Shown here piece after piece: positions 16,414 through 24,630 of a DNA stretch of 64,000 nt (positions within the stretch are counted from its first letter, which is position 1; each line of letters starts with the position of its first letter). This stretch comes from Methylobacterium hispanicum (lineage in GTDB: Bacteria > Pseudomonadota > Alphaproteobacteria > Rhizobiales > Beijerinckiaceae): assembly GCF_022179285.1 (NCBI RefSeq), contig NZ_BPQO01000027.1:33554-97553 (forward strand), in the 5' to 3' direction. The notes under the pieces are model-generated. The model saw only the letters and a list, made by a program, of their open reading frames with translations. It had not been told where the DNA came from and did not search any database. The position numbers and the translations under genes were made by a program.

Positions 16414-16919
16414 CGGGCGCCCGTTCCCGGCGGCAGGGCGCAGGCGCGGGCGAGCGCCGGGTCCCGGGCCTCGGCACAGGGCGTCGCGGTGCGCAGCTGC
16501 GCGATCCGCACCGGCCCGTGGGCCGCCGCCACCGGCTCCAGCAGGAACGCCGCCTCCAGGCCCGCCGGCTCGATCAGGACCAGCAGCGGCGTCTCCGCCG
16601 CGCGCAAGGCGGCGAGCGCGTCGCGCAGGGCGCGGTCGTCCGGCACCGCGTCGAGGGGGATCCGCCGGTTGCCCGCGGAGGCGAGCCGCAGGCCTCCCGC
16701 CTCGGCGACGATCGTCGCGGCCGGATGCCCGCCGACCGTCACGGCCGGGGATGGAGGCGTGGTGGGCGCCGCCTCCGCCGCGGGCCGGCGGACCGCACCG
16801 AGGTGGAGGGCCGGCAGCAGGACGAGGATCGCCGGCAGCACCATCGCGATCAGGGCGAAGAGCAGGTCGGCGAAGGGATCGATCCCGGGCTCCTCCTCCG
16901 CGGCGGCCTCAGGGGGCAT
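16410..16919 (-). CDS. ExbD/TolR-like protein
   Basis: 169 residues. After an acidic cytoplasmic start, GIDPFADLLFALIAMVLPAILVLLPAL forms one membrane helix with Asp14 and Asp18 at its cytoplasmic edge, the layout of ExbD/TolR. The remaining about 120 residues would be periplasmic, with alternating beta and helix as in the ExbD fold; two cysteines near the C-terminus (PCAEARDPALARACA) could pair. The gene overlaps the end of the MotA/ExbB-like gene by 11 bases and is followed by a second protein of similar plan. Confidence 0.65.
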   Translation of the reverse strand: MPPEAAAEEEPGIDPFADLLFALIAMVLPAILVLLPALHLGAVRRPAAEAAPTTPPSPAVTVGGHPAATIVAEAGGLRLASAGNRRIPLDAVPDDRALRDALAALRAAETPLLVLIEPAGLEAAFLLEPVAAAHGPVRIAQLRTATPCAEARDPALARACALPPGTGAR

Positions 16920-18093
16920 CGGCGGGCTCCGCGACCGCGGCGAGCAGGGCGCACTCGGCCGCCAGTTCCTGCTCGCCCTTCTCCACCAGCGCGAGCAGCA
17001 GCCCGGCGACCATGCTGGCCAGGATCCCGAGCAGCGTGGTCTCGAACTTCAGGGCGAGGCCCGCGAGGCTGCCCGAGAGGTCGATCCGCCCCGCGCCGCC
17101 CTCCCCCGGCAGCGCCGCCATGGCGGTGGCGAGGCCCACCACCGTGCCGAAGAAGCCGAGCAGCGGCAGGAAGGGCAGCAGGCCGCGCACGAAGCGGCGC
17201 GAGGCCCCGTGGAAGGCGGCGAAGGCTGCCCCGAGCGCCTGCGCATCCGGCCCCCCGCCCCGCAGCCCCTGCGCCAGCGAGCGGACGGTCCGGGTATGGC
17301 CGAAGCCCGCGAGCGGCCCGGCGAGCAGGCCCCGGAGCGTGCCGGGGCCGGTCCGGTCCCCCCGCGCCAGTTCCCGGCGCAGGGCGGCGAGCGCCTCGCG
17401 GTCGCGCCGGTGCTGGAGCGCGGCCTCGCCCAGGAAAGCCAGGATGACGCAGAACAGCACCACGATGGACCGGTGGATCGCGCTCTCGCCGGCGAGCGCG
17501 TGCGCGACGAGATCGACGAGCCCCGTGCCGCCCCGGGCCGGCCCCAGATAGGCGAGCCCCTGGTAGAACAGCAGCGCGAGGCAGGCGCCGAGCGCCAGCG
17601 CGGCGGCGGCGGACTGGGCGGCGACGGGGGCGCGGGCGCGGAGCGGCGCCCGCCAGAAGGCGGCGAAACGCTGCTCGTTCGCCTCCGCCAGCGCGCGGGC
17701 GGCGAACAGCGTGACCAGGATCTGCGGCCAGAGCGGGTGGGCGCGCACGGCCGCCGCCAGCGGTACGTCCGCCGCCAGCGCCGGCAGGAGCGGCACGGCG
17801 GCGGCCAGGAGGGCGGCGCCGCCCGCCCCCCAGCGGAAGGCACGGGAATCCGACTCGGCGCCCCGCACGAGGCCTGCCGCGATTCCCGCCCCGCAGAGGA
17901 GCGCCGCGGCCCAGAAGGCCGGCCCCTGCCCGCCTGCGTGGACGAGGAGGTAAAGACCGAAGGCGACCAGGAGGCCGCACCCGTAGGCGAGGAGGCGCAA
18001 CCGCTCGGCGGAAGCCCCTGGCCTGCTCCCGGCCCTGCTCCCTGCTCTGCTCCCTGCCCTGCCCGACAGCGCTGCGGCCCGCTCAGGCGGCAT
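16909..18093 (-). CDS. MotA/TolQ/ExbB-like proton channel protein in the T3SS operon
   Basis: 394 residues with six or more membrane segments. The C-terminal third holds the MotA/ExbB channel signature: LLPFLPLLGFFGTVVGL, then LAGLALKFETTLLGILASMVAGLLLALVEK, i.e. the two conserved pore helices, with the threonine of the FETTLLGI segment. A cytoplasmic loop with HRRDREALAALRREL lies before them. The start ATGCCGCCTGA overlaps the stop of sctV by 11 bases, so the protein is translationally coupled to the export gate. ExbB/TolQ proteins use proton flow to drive partner proteins; the partners here are the two ExbD-like proteins downstream. I know of no standard T3SS component of this type. Confidence 0.75.
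   Translation of the reverse strand: MPPERAAALSGRAGSRAGSRAGSRPGASAERLRLLAYGCGLLVAFGLYLLVHAGGQGPAFWAAALLCGAGIAAGLVRGAESDSRAFRWGAGGAALLAAAVPLLPALAADVPLAAAVRAHPLWPQILVTLFAARALAEANEQRFAAFWRAPLRARAPVAAQSAAAALALGACLALLFYQGLAYLGPARGGTGLVDLVAHALAGESAIHRSIVVLFCVILAFLGEAALQHRRDREALAALRRELARGDRTGPGTLRGLLAGPLAGFGHTRTVRSLAQGLRGGGPDAQALGAAFAAFHGASRRFVRGLLPFLPLLGFFGTVVGLATAMAALPGEGGAGRIDLSGSLAGLALKFETTLLGILASMVAGLLLALVEKGEQELAAECALLAAVAEPADAP
18017..18064 (-). repeat. Four 12-bp tandem units in the start of the ExbB-like gene
   Basis: Units at 18017, 18029, 18041 and 18053, all variants of CCTGCYCTGCTC, encode a run of Gly/Ser-Arg-Ala-Gly tetrapeptides at residues about 10-26. Probably a slippage-prone cytoplasmic linker. 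Confidence 0.8.
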
Positions 18094-20212
18094 TGTTGAG
18101 CTGCGCCGTGAGTCTCACCCGCTCCAGCGGCTGGACGTTCGCGCTGGCGGTCAGCTCTTGGTAGGAGAGCACCGCGAGGTTCGGGAAGTCGCGCTCCACG
18201 ATCTTGCGCATGAAGCGGCGGATATCCATCGGCACCAGGATCACGGGCGGCACCGCGCTCTGCCCCGGCGCACCGACGGCCGCGCGCATCGCCGCGATCA
18301 GCTGCCGGTGCACGTCCGGCGAGAGGGCGAGGTAGGAGGCGCCGCTGGTCTGGCGGATCGCGTTGCGCACCGTGTCCTCGATCTCCTTCGAGATCAGGTA
18401 GGCCGGGATGATGCCCTGGCCGCCTGAGAACTTGTGCGTGATGTAGCGCGAGAGCGCGGCGCGGACGTGCTCGGCCAGCACGATCGGGTCCTTCTCGCGC
18501 TGGCCCCAGGTGACGAGCGCCTCCAGCACGGTGCGCATGTCGCGGATCGAGATCTCCTCGCCGACGAGGCGCTGCAGCACGTCCGTGATGGTGATGGTGG
18601 GCAGGAGACGGGTCACCTCGCGCACCAGCTCGGCGAAGTTCTTCTGCATCTGGTTCATCAGGTACATGGTCTCCTGGACCCCGATGAACTCCGCCGCATG
18701 CCCCTTCAGCACGTGGGCGAGGTGGAAGGTGAGCATGGTGGAGAGCGTCATCACCTGCATGCCGGCCCGCTCCAGCACGGGCAGGTGCTTGGTCGAGACC
18801 CAGTAGCTCGGCGTGTGGGGCAGGAAGTCCTCGCCGCGCTCGAAGGGGATGTCGAACATGCGCAGGTTCGCCTCGGTCTCGCGCACGATGACGTAGCCGG
18901 GCCGCGCGGCGCCCGCCGCCACCGGGATCTCGTTGACGAGGATGCGGTACTCGCCCTCCTTCAGGTTCTCGTTGAGCCGCAGGTGAATTCCGGGAAACGG
19001 CACGCCGAGGTCGAAGTAGAGGGCGCGGCGCACGCGGGCGACCTCGCGGTCGAGCTTGTCCGGCCGGATCGCGTTGCGCACGGACGCGGCGATGTCGACG
19101 ATCAGCGGCACGGTGAGCGCGAAGCTCACCGCCTCGACGGGGCCGCTGTCGGCCTCGTCGCCGCCGGGCAGCGAGGGCGCCTTGCCGGGGGGCGCGAGCG
19201 CGGGGGCGAGCGCGGGCATCTCCAGCGAGCGGGTCTCGGCCGCCCCGCGGCCGCGCCGCCGCACGATCAGCCAGCCCCCGCCCCCGGTGAGCGCGGCCAG
19301 GATCAGGAACACCGGTGCGGGGAAGCCCGGCACGAAGGCGAAGACCGTGAGGATCACGGCCGTGATCATCAGCGCCTTCGGCTCGGCGACGAGCTGGCTG
19401 GAGATGTCGCTGCCGAGGTCGGCATTGTCCTCGGAGGCCACGCGCGTGACGATGAAGCCCGCGGTGATCGAGACGAAGAGCGCCGGGATCTGCGAGACGA
19501 GGCCGTCGCCGATGGTGAGGAGCGAGTAGCGGTCGAGCGCCTCGCCGAGCGGCATGCCCCGCTGCATCGTGCCGATGGCGATGCCGCCGATCATGTTGAC
19601 CGCGATGATGATCAGGCCCGCGATGGCGTCGCCTTTGACGAACTTCATCGCGCCGTCCATGGCGCCGTAGAGCTGGCTCTCCTTCTCCAGCTTATTGCGC
19701 CGGCGCTTGGCCTCGTCGAGCTCGATCATGCCGGCGCGCATGTCGGAATCGATCGACATCTGCTTGCCGGGCATCGAATCGAGCGAGAACCGCGCCGAGA
19801 CCTCGGCCACGCGCTCAGAGCCCTTCGTGATCACCATGAAGTTCACGATCGTCAGAATCAGGAACACCACGAGGCCGACCACGAGGTTGCCGCCCACCAC
19901 GAAGCGCCCGAACGTCTCGACGATATGGCCGGCATCCGCCTGGATCAGGATCAGGCGGGTGGTCGAGATGGCGAGCGCTAGCCGGAACAGAGTGGTGAGC
20001 AGCAGGATCGACGGGAAGGAGGAGAGCTGCACCACGTCCGTCAGGTAGACGGCCGCCATCAGGAGAATCGCCGCGAGGCAGAGGTTCAGCGCGATCAGCA
20101 CGTCGATGATCGCCGTGGGCAACGGCAGGATCATCATGAAGACGATGCAGATCAGCAGGAACGCGAGCAGCAGGTCGTTGCGCTTCGAGAGCGCGTTGAG
20201 GAACTTCATCAT
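18083..20212 (-). CDS. sctV: SctV, T3SS export gate protein
   Basis: 709 residues, full length for the FlhA/SctV family. The N-terminal half has about eight membrane helices. It carries the family's conserved FRLALAISTTRLIL and the FHIPEP-type cytoplasmic loop (VSARFSLDSMPGKQMSIDSDMRAG...KRRRNKLEKESQLYGAMDGAMKFVKGDAIAG). The C-terminal cytoplasmic domain (about 350-709) contains LVTWGQREKDPIVLAEHVRAALSRYI and ends in a helix. SctV forms a nonameric ring that receives substrates and uses the proton motive force. It is separated from the upstream gene by a 250-base gap with a strong hairpin and overlaps the ExbB-like gene downstream. Confidence 0.97.
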   Translation of the reverse strand: MMKFLNALSKRNDLLLAFLLICIVFMMILPLPTAIIDVLIALNLCLAAILLMAAVYLTDVVQLSSFPSILLLTTLFRLALAISTTRLILIQADAGHIVETFGRFVVGGNLVVGLVVFLILTIVNFMVITKGSERVAEVSARFSLDSMPGKQMSIDSDMRAGMIELDEAKRRRNKLEKESQLYGAMDGAMKFVKGDAIAGLIIIAVNMIGGIAIGTMQRGMPLGEALDRYSLLTIGDGLVSQIPALFVSITAGFIVTRVASEDNADLGSDISSQLVAEPKALMITAVILTVFAFVPGFPAPVFLILAALTGGGGWLIVRRRGRGAAETRSLEMPALAPALAPPGKAPSLPGGDEADSGPVEAVSFALTVPLIVDIAASVRNAIRPDKLDREVARVRRALYFDLGVPFPGIHLRLNENLKEGEYRILVNEIPVAAGAARPGYVIVRETEANLRMFDIPFERGEDFLPHTPSYWVSTKHLPVLERAGMQVMTLSTMLTFHLAHVLKGHAAEFIGVQETMYLMNQMQKNFAELVREVTRLLPTITITDVLQRLVGEEISIRDMRTVLEALVTWGQREKDPIVLAEHVRAALSRYITHKFSGGQGIIPAYLISKEIEDTVRNAIRQTSGASYLALSPDVHRQLIAAMRAAVGAPGQSAVPPVILVPMDIRRFMRKIVERDFPNLAVLSYQELTASANVQPLERVRLTAQLNNAA

Positions 20213-20328
20213 CGCCCGGACCGCGTCCCGCCCCCGCTGCGGGCTCGCGCCCGCCCCGCCCCGGCACGAGCCCGGCGCGCATCCATCCTGACCGATTCCC
20301 GGTGAGCAAACCGTTCCCGGACCGGGGT

Positions 20329-20367
20329 GGAGCCGTTCCCGATCGCGCTGCCGTCGGGAACGGCTCC
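20329..20367. terminator. Perfect 14-bp hairpin ahead of sctV
   Basis: GGAGCCGTTCCCGA, 11 bases, TCGGGAACGGCTCC: a perfect 14-bp stem in the 20213-20462 gap. No T-run follows on the minus strand. It could end the upstream transcript or lie in the sctV leader, 117 bases before the start codon. Confidence 0.5.
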
Positions 20368-20378
20368 AACCTCCTGTC

Positions 20379-20432
20379 TTGACGCGCGCTCTTGCGCCGA
20401 ACCGGCGTCCACGTCGGCGGAGAGCGCTCCAG
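20379..20432 (-). repeat. Dispersed intergenic repeat, copy A
   Basis: On the minus strand this reads GAGCGCTCT...GTGGA.GCCGGTTCGGCG.AAGAG.GCGCG, the same element as copy B at 60834-60888. Short palindromic intergenic repeats of this form are common in Methylobacterium-type genomes. Confidence 0.7.
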
Positions 20433-20462
20433 CCCGCCGCGCCGGGCCCTGGCGCCGACGCC

Positions 20463-21677
20463 TCACCGGAGCGCCAGTTGCCGGCGCCCGGCCAGCACCG
20501 GCTCGTCCGGGAGCAGGTCCGTCTCCCGCCGCAGCACGTCTGCCACCGCCGCGAGGCCGGTCGCGAGGCCCAGGACGGCTGCCAGGATCCGCTCGCTCGC
20601 CCGCGCGGCGCGCAGGTCGTCGAGCGCGCGGCCCTCCGCCTCGAAGCGCTCGAGCAGGCGCGCGCCCATGTCCTTCAGCGTCTCGCCCGCCTCGTCGAGA
20701 CGCCAATCCAGCTCGGTGCTGCGCGCCGCTTCCAGGGCCCGCTCGCCGGATCTGTCCTGGAGCAGCGCGGTCATCTGCGCGAAGGCGAGCACGAGGGCGG
20801 TCCGCCCGACGGCGATGTCGCGCTCGGCCGCGGCGATCCGGCCGTCGAGCGCCGCGATCGCGGTGTCGAGCGCGGCGATCCGGGCCTGGACGGTCGCGCG
20901 CTCGGTCCTTGCTCCGTCCAGCGTCGTCTGGGCCGCGTCGCGCCGGTCCGTCAGCGCGGCGATCGTCGCGGCGGCCGTGTCGCGCGTCGTCTCGATCTCC
21001 GCGTCGGCCGCCTCGAGCGTCGCCTCGACGTCCGCCCGCTCGGCCCGGAGCGCGGCGACCTTGCCCGGGTCGCCGGCCGCCTGCGCGGCCACGATCTGCG
21101 CGTCGATCAGGGCCAGCTTCGCGGCGATCGCGTCGCGCGCGTCCGACAGGGTCTCGATGGCCGCGTCCGCCTTCGTCCGCTCGGCCGCGATGGTGCCGTT
21201 CAGGGTCGCGACCGTTCCCTGCAACTCGGTGATCTGTGTGGCGAGGGCAGCCTCCCGCGCCGCCGCACTCTCCCGCTCGGCCGAGGCCGCGCCCCTCTGC
21301 GCGATCAGGCCGCTGCCGGCCGTGCCGTCGCCGTAGAGTTCGGTGCCGGCGGTGGCGAGCTGGGCCGAGGCGCCGCCGAGGCTCGCGCGCACGCTGGCCG
21401 CCGCGCCGGCGATGCGGGCGTCGCTCGCCTCACGCCGCACCGCGTCGATCGCGGCGGCGGCCTGCGCCAAGAGGATCGCCGCGTCCTCGGCGTTCTGCGG
21501 CGCCCGCAGGCCGGAGGCGCCGCCCGCGAAGACGGTGCCGACGCTCCGGTAGAGCGCCCCGGGGGAGGCCGCCGCGAGGCCGGCCGAGACCGCGGCGGTG
21601 CCGGAGGCCGGGAGCGGCCCGGTCTCGGACAGGGAGGGGAGCGGGGCGGCCTGGCTCGTTCCGGTGATGGCTGACAT
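20463..21677 (-). CDS. Long coiled-coil protein, probable T3SS substrate
   Basis: 404 residues from ATG 21677, which has a strong GCAGGAGCG ribosome-binding site. The N-terminus (1-60) is Ser/Thr/Pro-rich like a secretion signal. Residues about 130-310 form a long Ala/Glu/Arg/Asp heptad coiled coil (TQITELQGTVATLNGTIAAERTKADAAIETL...). Near the C-terminus a weakly hydrophobic helix (ERILAAVLGLATGLAAVADVL) is followed by a charged tail. A copy of the locus-specific promoter motif lies 63 bases upstream. The layout fits an exported translocator or tip-associated protein, but I recognise no family. Confidence 0.65.
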   Translation of the reverse strand: MSAITGTSQAAPLPSLSETGPLPASGTAAVSAGLAAASPGALYRSVGTVFAGGASGLRAPQNAEDAAILLAQAAAAIDAVRREASDARIAGAAASVRASLGGASAQLATAGTELYGDGTAGSGLIAQRGAASAERESAAAREAALATQITELQGTVATLNGTIAAERTKADAAIETLSDARDAIAAKLALIDAQIVAAQAAGDPGKVAALRAERADVEATLEAADAEIETTRDTAAATIAALTDRRDAAQTTLDGARTERATVQARIAALDTAIAALDGRIAAAERDIAVGRTALVLAFAQMTALLQDRSGERALEAARSTELDWRLDEAGETLKDMGARLLERFEAEGRALDDLRAARASERILAAVLGLATGLAAVADVLRRETDLLPDEPVLAGRRQLALR

Positions 21678-21739
21678 GGGACGCTCCTGCCCGGACCGAG
21701 GTGCCCGCGGCCGCATCCTACGCGGCCCTCGGCGCGCGA

Positions 21740-21755
21740 CTGTGCCGAATGTGAC
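21740..21755 (-). promoter_or_regulatory. T3SS promoter motif, site 1
   Basis: Minus strand GTCACATTCGGCACAG, then 19 bases, then TAGGAT. It lies between the 421-residue protein gene and the coiled-coil gene. One of five matching sites (others at 27358, 31050, 32240, 41791). Confidence 0.65.
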
Positions 21756-21777
21756 GCCGGATCCGGCCCCGCCTGCC

Positions 21778-23043
21778 TCAGATGCTGAGGCGGCGTCGGG
21801 CCGCCGCGTCGTCCGCCTCCGCATCGACGCCGCGCGCAAGGTCGGCAAGTTCCGCCTCGATGGACGCGATCGCGTCGACGAGAATCGCCAGCCCGAGCAG
21901 GACCTGCAGGCGGCGCGAGCGCATCAGGCGGCCGAGAAGCGCGCGCATGCGGGCGAGGAACCCGGGCCGCGGCACCTGCCGCCCGAGCCGCTCCTCGAGC
22001 GCGGCCTCCGTCGATCCCGGAGCCTGCACGAGCGCGGCCAGGAGCGTCTCCGCGGCGGGCGGCGCGAAGGGCCGCGGCGGCGGCCAGCCCGGGATCATCG
22101 CGGCGTTGAGGATGAAGGAGGCGATGATGCCCGCGCGCTCGACCTGCGGCCCCGCTGCGATCTCGGCAGTCCGGCTCCAGCCGTCGATCGGGGCGGGATC
22201 GCGTGTCGCGGGCGGTCGGTCCGGCGCTGCGCTGCCCGGTCCGGAGGCGGGATCGGCGTCCGCGCGCGGGGACCCGTGCCCGCTCTCGGGGGCACGCTCG
22301 GGGGGCGGCGCCACCTCGCCGCGCGATCCGCCCCGGGAACGGCCCGCCGCGATCCCGGTCGTCGCCCCCGCCGCGAAGGAGATCGCGGCGGACGCCGCGG
22401 TGTCGGGGCCGGCGCGGTCGGGCGATCCCGCCTGCGCCGCGGAGGGGAGCGGTGTGCCGGCGCCGGCCGCATCGGGGCGGTGCCCGGCCGCCGCGAGGCC
22501 GTCCGGACCGGGTGCCCGGATCCCGGAATCCGTGGGGGGCACCGGCGCGCCGGCGGGAGCTTCGGGTCCCGCGGCCTCCGCGGCCGAGGGGCCGGCGACG
22601 GGCCCGACGGGCGACGCCGCCTGACCGGATCGCGGCATCGGGTCCGATCCGGCGGGCAGCGTCGGCATCGACACCTCGGCGGCCGGCCCGGCGGCCCGCC
22701 TCGCCGCGGCCCCGTCGCCCGGCAGCACGGTCCCCACCCCCGATGTCGCCGCCTCCCGCATCGCCGGAACGACGGGCGGGGACTGCCCGGCGGGACCGAG
22801 CGGGGCGCGCAGGCCGGCCAGCGAGCGGCCTGCCGCCCAGGATCCGGACCCGCCGGACGGAGCTTCCGCAACCGGCGGCGCCTCCCCGCCGTCCGGGTCC
22901 GCGAGACGGCCGGGGGCGGCGCCCGCTTCCGGGGCCGGGCGGGCGCCCTGGGGGGCGACGTAGGTGTTGGCGGCGATCGCGCCGAGATCGCTCGTGCGCG
23001 CCAGGGCGTCCAGCAGCGCGCTCAGAGGCAGGGCCACGGGCAT
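21778..23043 (-). CDS. Pro/Ala-rich protein with C-terminal hydrophobic helix, T3SS locus
   Basis: 421 residues. The first 23 residues are a hydrophobic helix (LPLSALLDALARTSDLGAIAANTY). Residues 30-290 are low-complexity Pro/Ala/Gly/Ser, probably disordered. The last 120 residues are folded: GIIASFILNAAMIPGWPPPRPF, ETLLAALVQAPGSTEAALEERLG, and a basic/hydrophobic segment (RSRRLQVLLGLAILVDAIASIEAEL). The ATG overlaps the stop of the LcrH-like gene (ATGA). No family recognised. Needle-length-control and some secreted T3SS proteins have similar Pro-rich middles, but sctP is already present elsewhere in the locus. Confidence 0.6.
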   Translation of the reverse strand: MPVALPLSALLDALARTSDLGAIAANTYVAPQGARPAPEAGAAPGRLADPDGGEAPPVAEAPSGGSGSWAAGRSLAGLRAPLGPAGQSPPVVPAMREAATSGVGTVLPGDGAAARRAAGPAAEVSMPTLPAGSDPMPRSGQAASPVGPVAGPSAAEAAGPEAPAGAPVPPTDSGIRAPGPDGLAAAGHRPDAAGAGTPLPSAAQAGSPDRAGPDTAASAAISFAAGATTGIAAGRSRGGSRGEVAPPPERAPESGHGSPRADADPASGPGSAAPDRPPATRDPAPIDGWSRTAEIAAGPQVERAGIIASFILNAAMIPGWPPPRPFAPPAAETLLAALVQAPGSTEAALEERLGRQVPRPGFLARMRALLGRLMRSRRLQVLLGLAILVDAIASIEAELADLARGVDAEADDAAARRRLSI

Positions 23044-23627
23044 CAGGCGCGGCTCCGGCCGGCCTCCGCCGGCTCGACCCGGCTCCGCTGCGCCAGCGCG
23101 CCCGCGAGCCGCTCGGCCTCCCGGATCAGCGCCTCCGGGGTCTGCCGGTCCTGCCGGTCCCGGAAGGCGGCCAGATGCTCGGCGGCGGACGCCCGGTCTC
23201 CGCGGGCGATCGCGAGGCCCGCCGCGTGGAAATGCGGCACCGCCCAGTTCGGGCGCAGGGCGGCGGCGGCCGCGAAGGCGATCCCGGCCTCGTCATCGGC
23301 GCCGCGCAGGTGCAGGCAGACGCCGTGGCCGACCCAGTAATCGGCGCAGCCGCTGTCGAGGGCGCAGAGCGCCCGGAACAGCGGCTCCGCCCGGTCGTGG
23401 CGGCCTGCGGCGAACCACGTGTGGGCGCGCCGGTACAGGGCTTCGGCGACGCCCTCGGGCAGGCCGAGCGCCGCCCCGAGCGTCCGTCCCTCCCGGAGCG
23501 CCGCGTAGATGCGCGCCCCGTCGAGGCCGAGGGCGGCGGCGGCCTCGGCGAAGAGCGTGCCGAGGAGCGCGCCGTCCTCCGGATCGAGGCCGAACGGCTC
23601 CCGGCCGGTCGAAGCTAGGACCGCCAC
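23043..23627 (-). CDS. LcrH/SycD-type TPR chaperone
   Basis: 194 residues from GTG 23627, ten bases after the preceding stop. The sequence follows the class II T3SS chaperone plan: an N-terminal helix pair (EDGALLGTLFAEAAAALG), then three TPR-like repeats. These include GVAEALYRRAHTWFAAGRHDRAEPLFRALCALDSGCADYWVGHGVCLHLRG and AVPHFHAAGLAIARGDRASAAEHLAAF. Such chaperones hold hydrophobic translocators before export. The frame is open further upstream, but that part overlaps another gene and reads as low-complexity Arg/Pro. One of three LcrH-like proteins in the locus. Confidence 0.75.
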   Translation of the reverse strand: MAVLASTGREPFGLDPEDGALLGTLFAEAAAALGLDGARIYAALREGRTLGAALGLPEGVAEALYRRAHTWFAAGRHDRAEPLFRALCALDSGCADYWVGHGVCLHLRGADDEAGIAFAAAAALRPNWAVPHFHAAGLAIARGDRASAAEHLAAFRDRQDRQTPEALIREAERLAGALAQRSRVEPAEAGRSRA

Positions 23628-23635
23628 GGCGGGGC

Positions 23636-24124
23636 TCAGCCGGCCGGGGCCAGGGCGGGCGCGCGGGCCGGATCGGGCAGCGCCTCGAGCAGCCGGCCCG
23701 CTTCCTCGACGACCGCGGCATTCCGGGCGGCGCGGCCGAGCGCGACCGCGTCCCGCAGGTCCTCCGAGGCCTCCGCGAGGGCACCGAGCCCGATGCAGGC
23801 CCGGCCGGATACGAGATAGCCGCGGGGATCCTGGGGGGCGAGCGCGATGACCGCCGAGGCCGCCTGCAGGGCGAGGTGGAACTCCTCGGCGGCCAGCGCG
23901 CAATTCGCCAGGCCGGTCTGGAAGACGGGATTCGTCGGCTCGCACAGGATGAGGCCGGCATAGACGCGCAGGGCATCCGCCGTCGCGCCCCGCTGGAGCA
24001 GGTTGCGGGCGACCTCCAGGCCGATCGAGAGGTCCTCGGATTTCAGGCCGAGCGCGTCGCGGATCTGCCCGTCCAGCAGGGCTGCGGCCTCGCTTCCGGG
24101 GGCCGGTTGGCTGTGTGCGTCCAT
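23636..24124 (-). CDS. TPR-type T3SS chaperone (LcrH/SycD-like)
   Basis: 162 residues from ATG 24124 (GAGGACAG seven bases upstream). TPR text: IGLEVARNLLQRGATADALRVYAGLILCEPTNPVFQTGLANCALAAEEFHLALQAASAVIALAPQDPRGYLVSGRACIGLG, i.e. three tandem 34-residue repeats with the A8/G8-type residues. The length and position beside SctB fit a class II chaperone. An in-frame ATG 13 codons upstream is possible but lacks a good ribosome-binding site. Confidence 0.7.
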   Translation of the reverse strand: MDAHSQPAPGSEAAALLDGQIRDALGLKSEDLSIGLEVARNLLQRGATADALRVYAGLILCEPTNPVFQTGLANCALAAEEFHLALQAASAVIALAPQDPRGYLVSGRACIGLGALAEASEDLRDAVALGRAARNAAVVEEAGRLLEALPDPARAPALAPAG

Positions 24125-24167
24125 CGTCTGTCCTCGCCCCCGGGGAGGCGCTCCCGTCGCCACGTCG

Positions 24168-24623
24168 TCACAGTCGGAAGATCAGGCTGCCGGCATCCTC
24201 CGGAAGCCCGTTGCGGATATCCGGCCCGGCCGCTTCCGCGAGCGTCGGCCCGTGGATCTCGGCCAGGTGGAGCACGTCCTCGATCAGCGCGCGCAGGAGG
24301 GGCACGTCGGCCGCGCGGCACGGGCCGGCGGCCTCAGCCCGCACGATGCCGTCCTCGGCGAGCGTCAGGGCCGCCCGGTTGCCGAGCACCAGCCCCAGGC
24401 TCTCCCGCAGCATCTGGCGCAGCTGCGCCTCGCGCCGGTGGGGCACGGGCGCGAGCGCACCGACCTCCGCCGCGACCACGACCTGCGTGCCGTCCGGGTT
24501 CGGCCGGAGCCGGACCGTCCGCCCGTCGATGCGCAGGCTCGCCGCCTCGGCCGGAGCCGGCGCGGCGAGGCCCAGGCTCGCCCAGAGGGCCGCCGCCACG
24601 CCGGCGAAGCTCTCGCGCGCCAT
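24168..24623 (-). CDS. CesT-like (class I) T3SS chaperone
   Basis: 151 residues with the CesT alpha-beta plan: N-terminal helix (FAGVAAALWASLGL), strands SLRIDGRTVRLR and TQVVVAAEVGAL, a helix region RREAQLRQMLRESLGLVLGNRAALTLAEDGIVRAEAAGP, and a long helix VPLLRALIEDVLHLAEIHGP. It ends in SLIFRL, a C-terminus also seen in two other chaperones here. Acidic, small and located eight bases after sctB; it probably serves a secreted protein of this operon. Confidence 0.7.
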   Translation of the reverse strand: MARESFAGVAAALWASLGLAAPAPAEAASLRIDGRTVRLRPNPDGTQVVVAAEVGALAPVPHRREAQLRQMLRESLGLVLGNRAALTLAEDGIVRAEAAGPCRAADVPLLRALIEDVLHLAEIHGPTLAEAAGPDIRNGLPEDAGSLIFRL

Positions 24624-24630
24624 GCTCCGC

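Noticed and set aside
16090..18099. Open frame of 669 codons on the plus strand opposite the ExbB/ExbD-like genes
   Set aside because: Low-complexity Arg/Ala/Pro translation; the minus strand shows overlapping genes with membrane helices and channel motifs.
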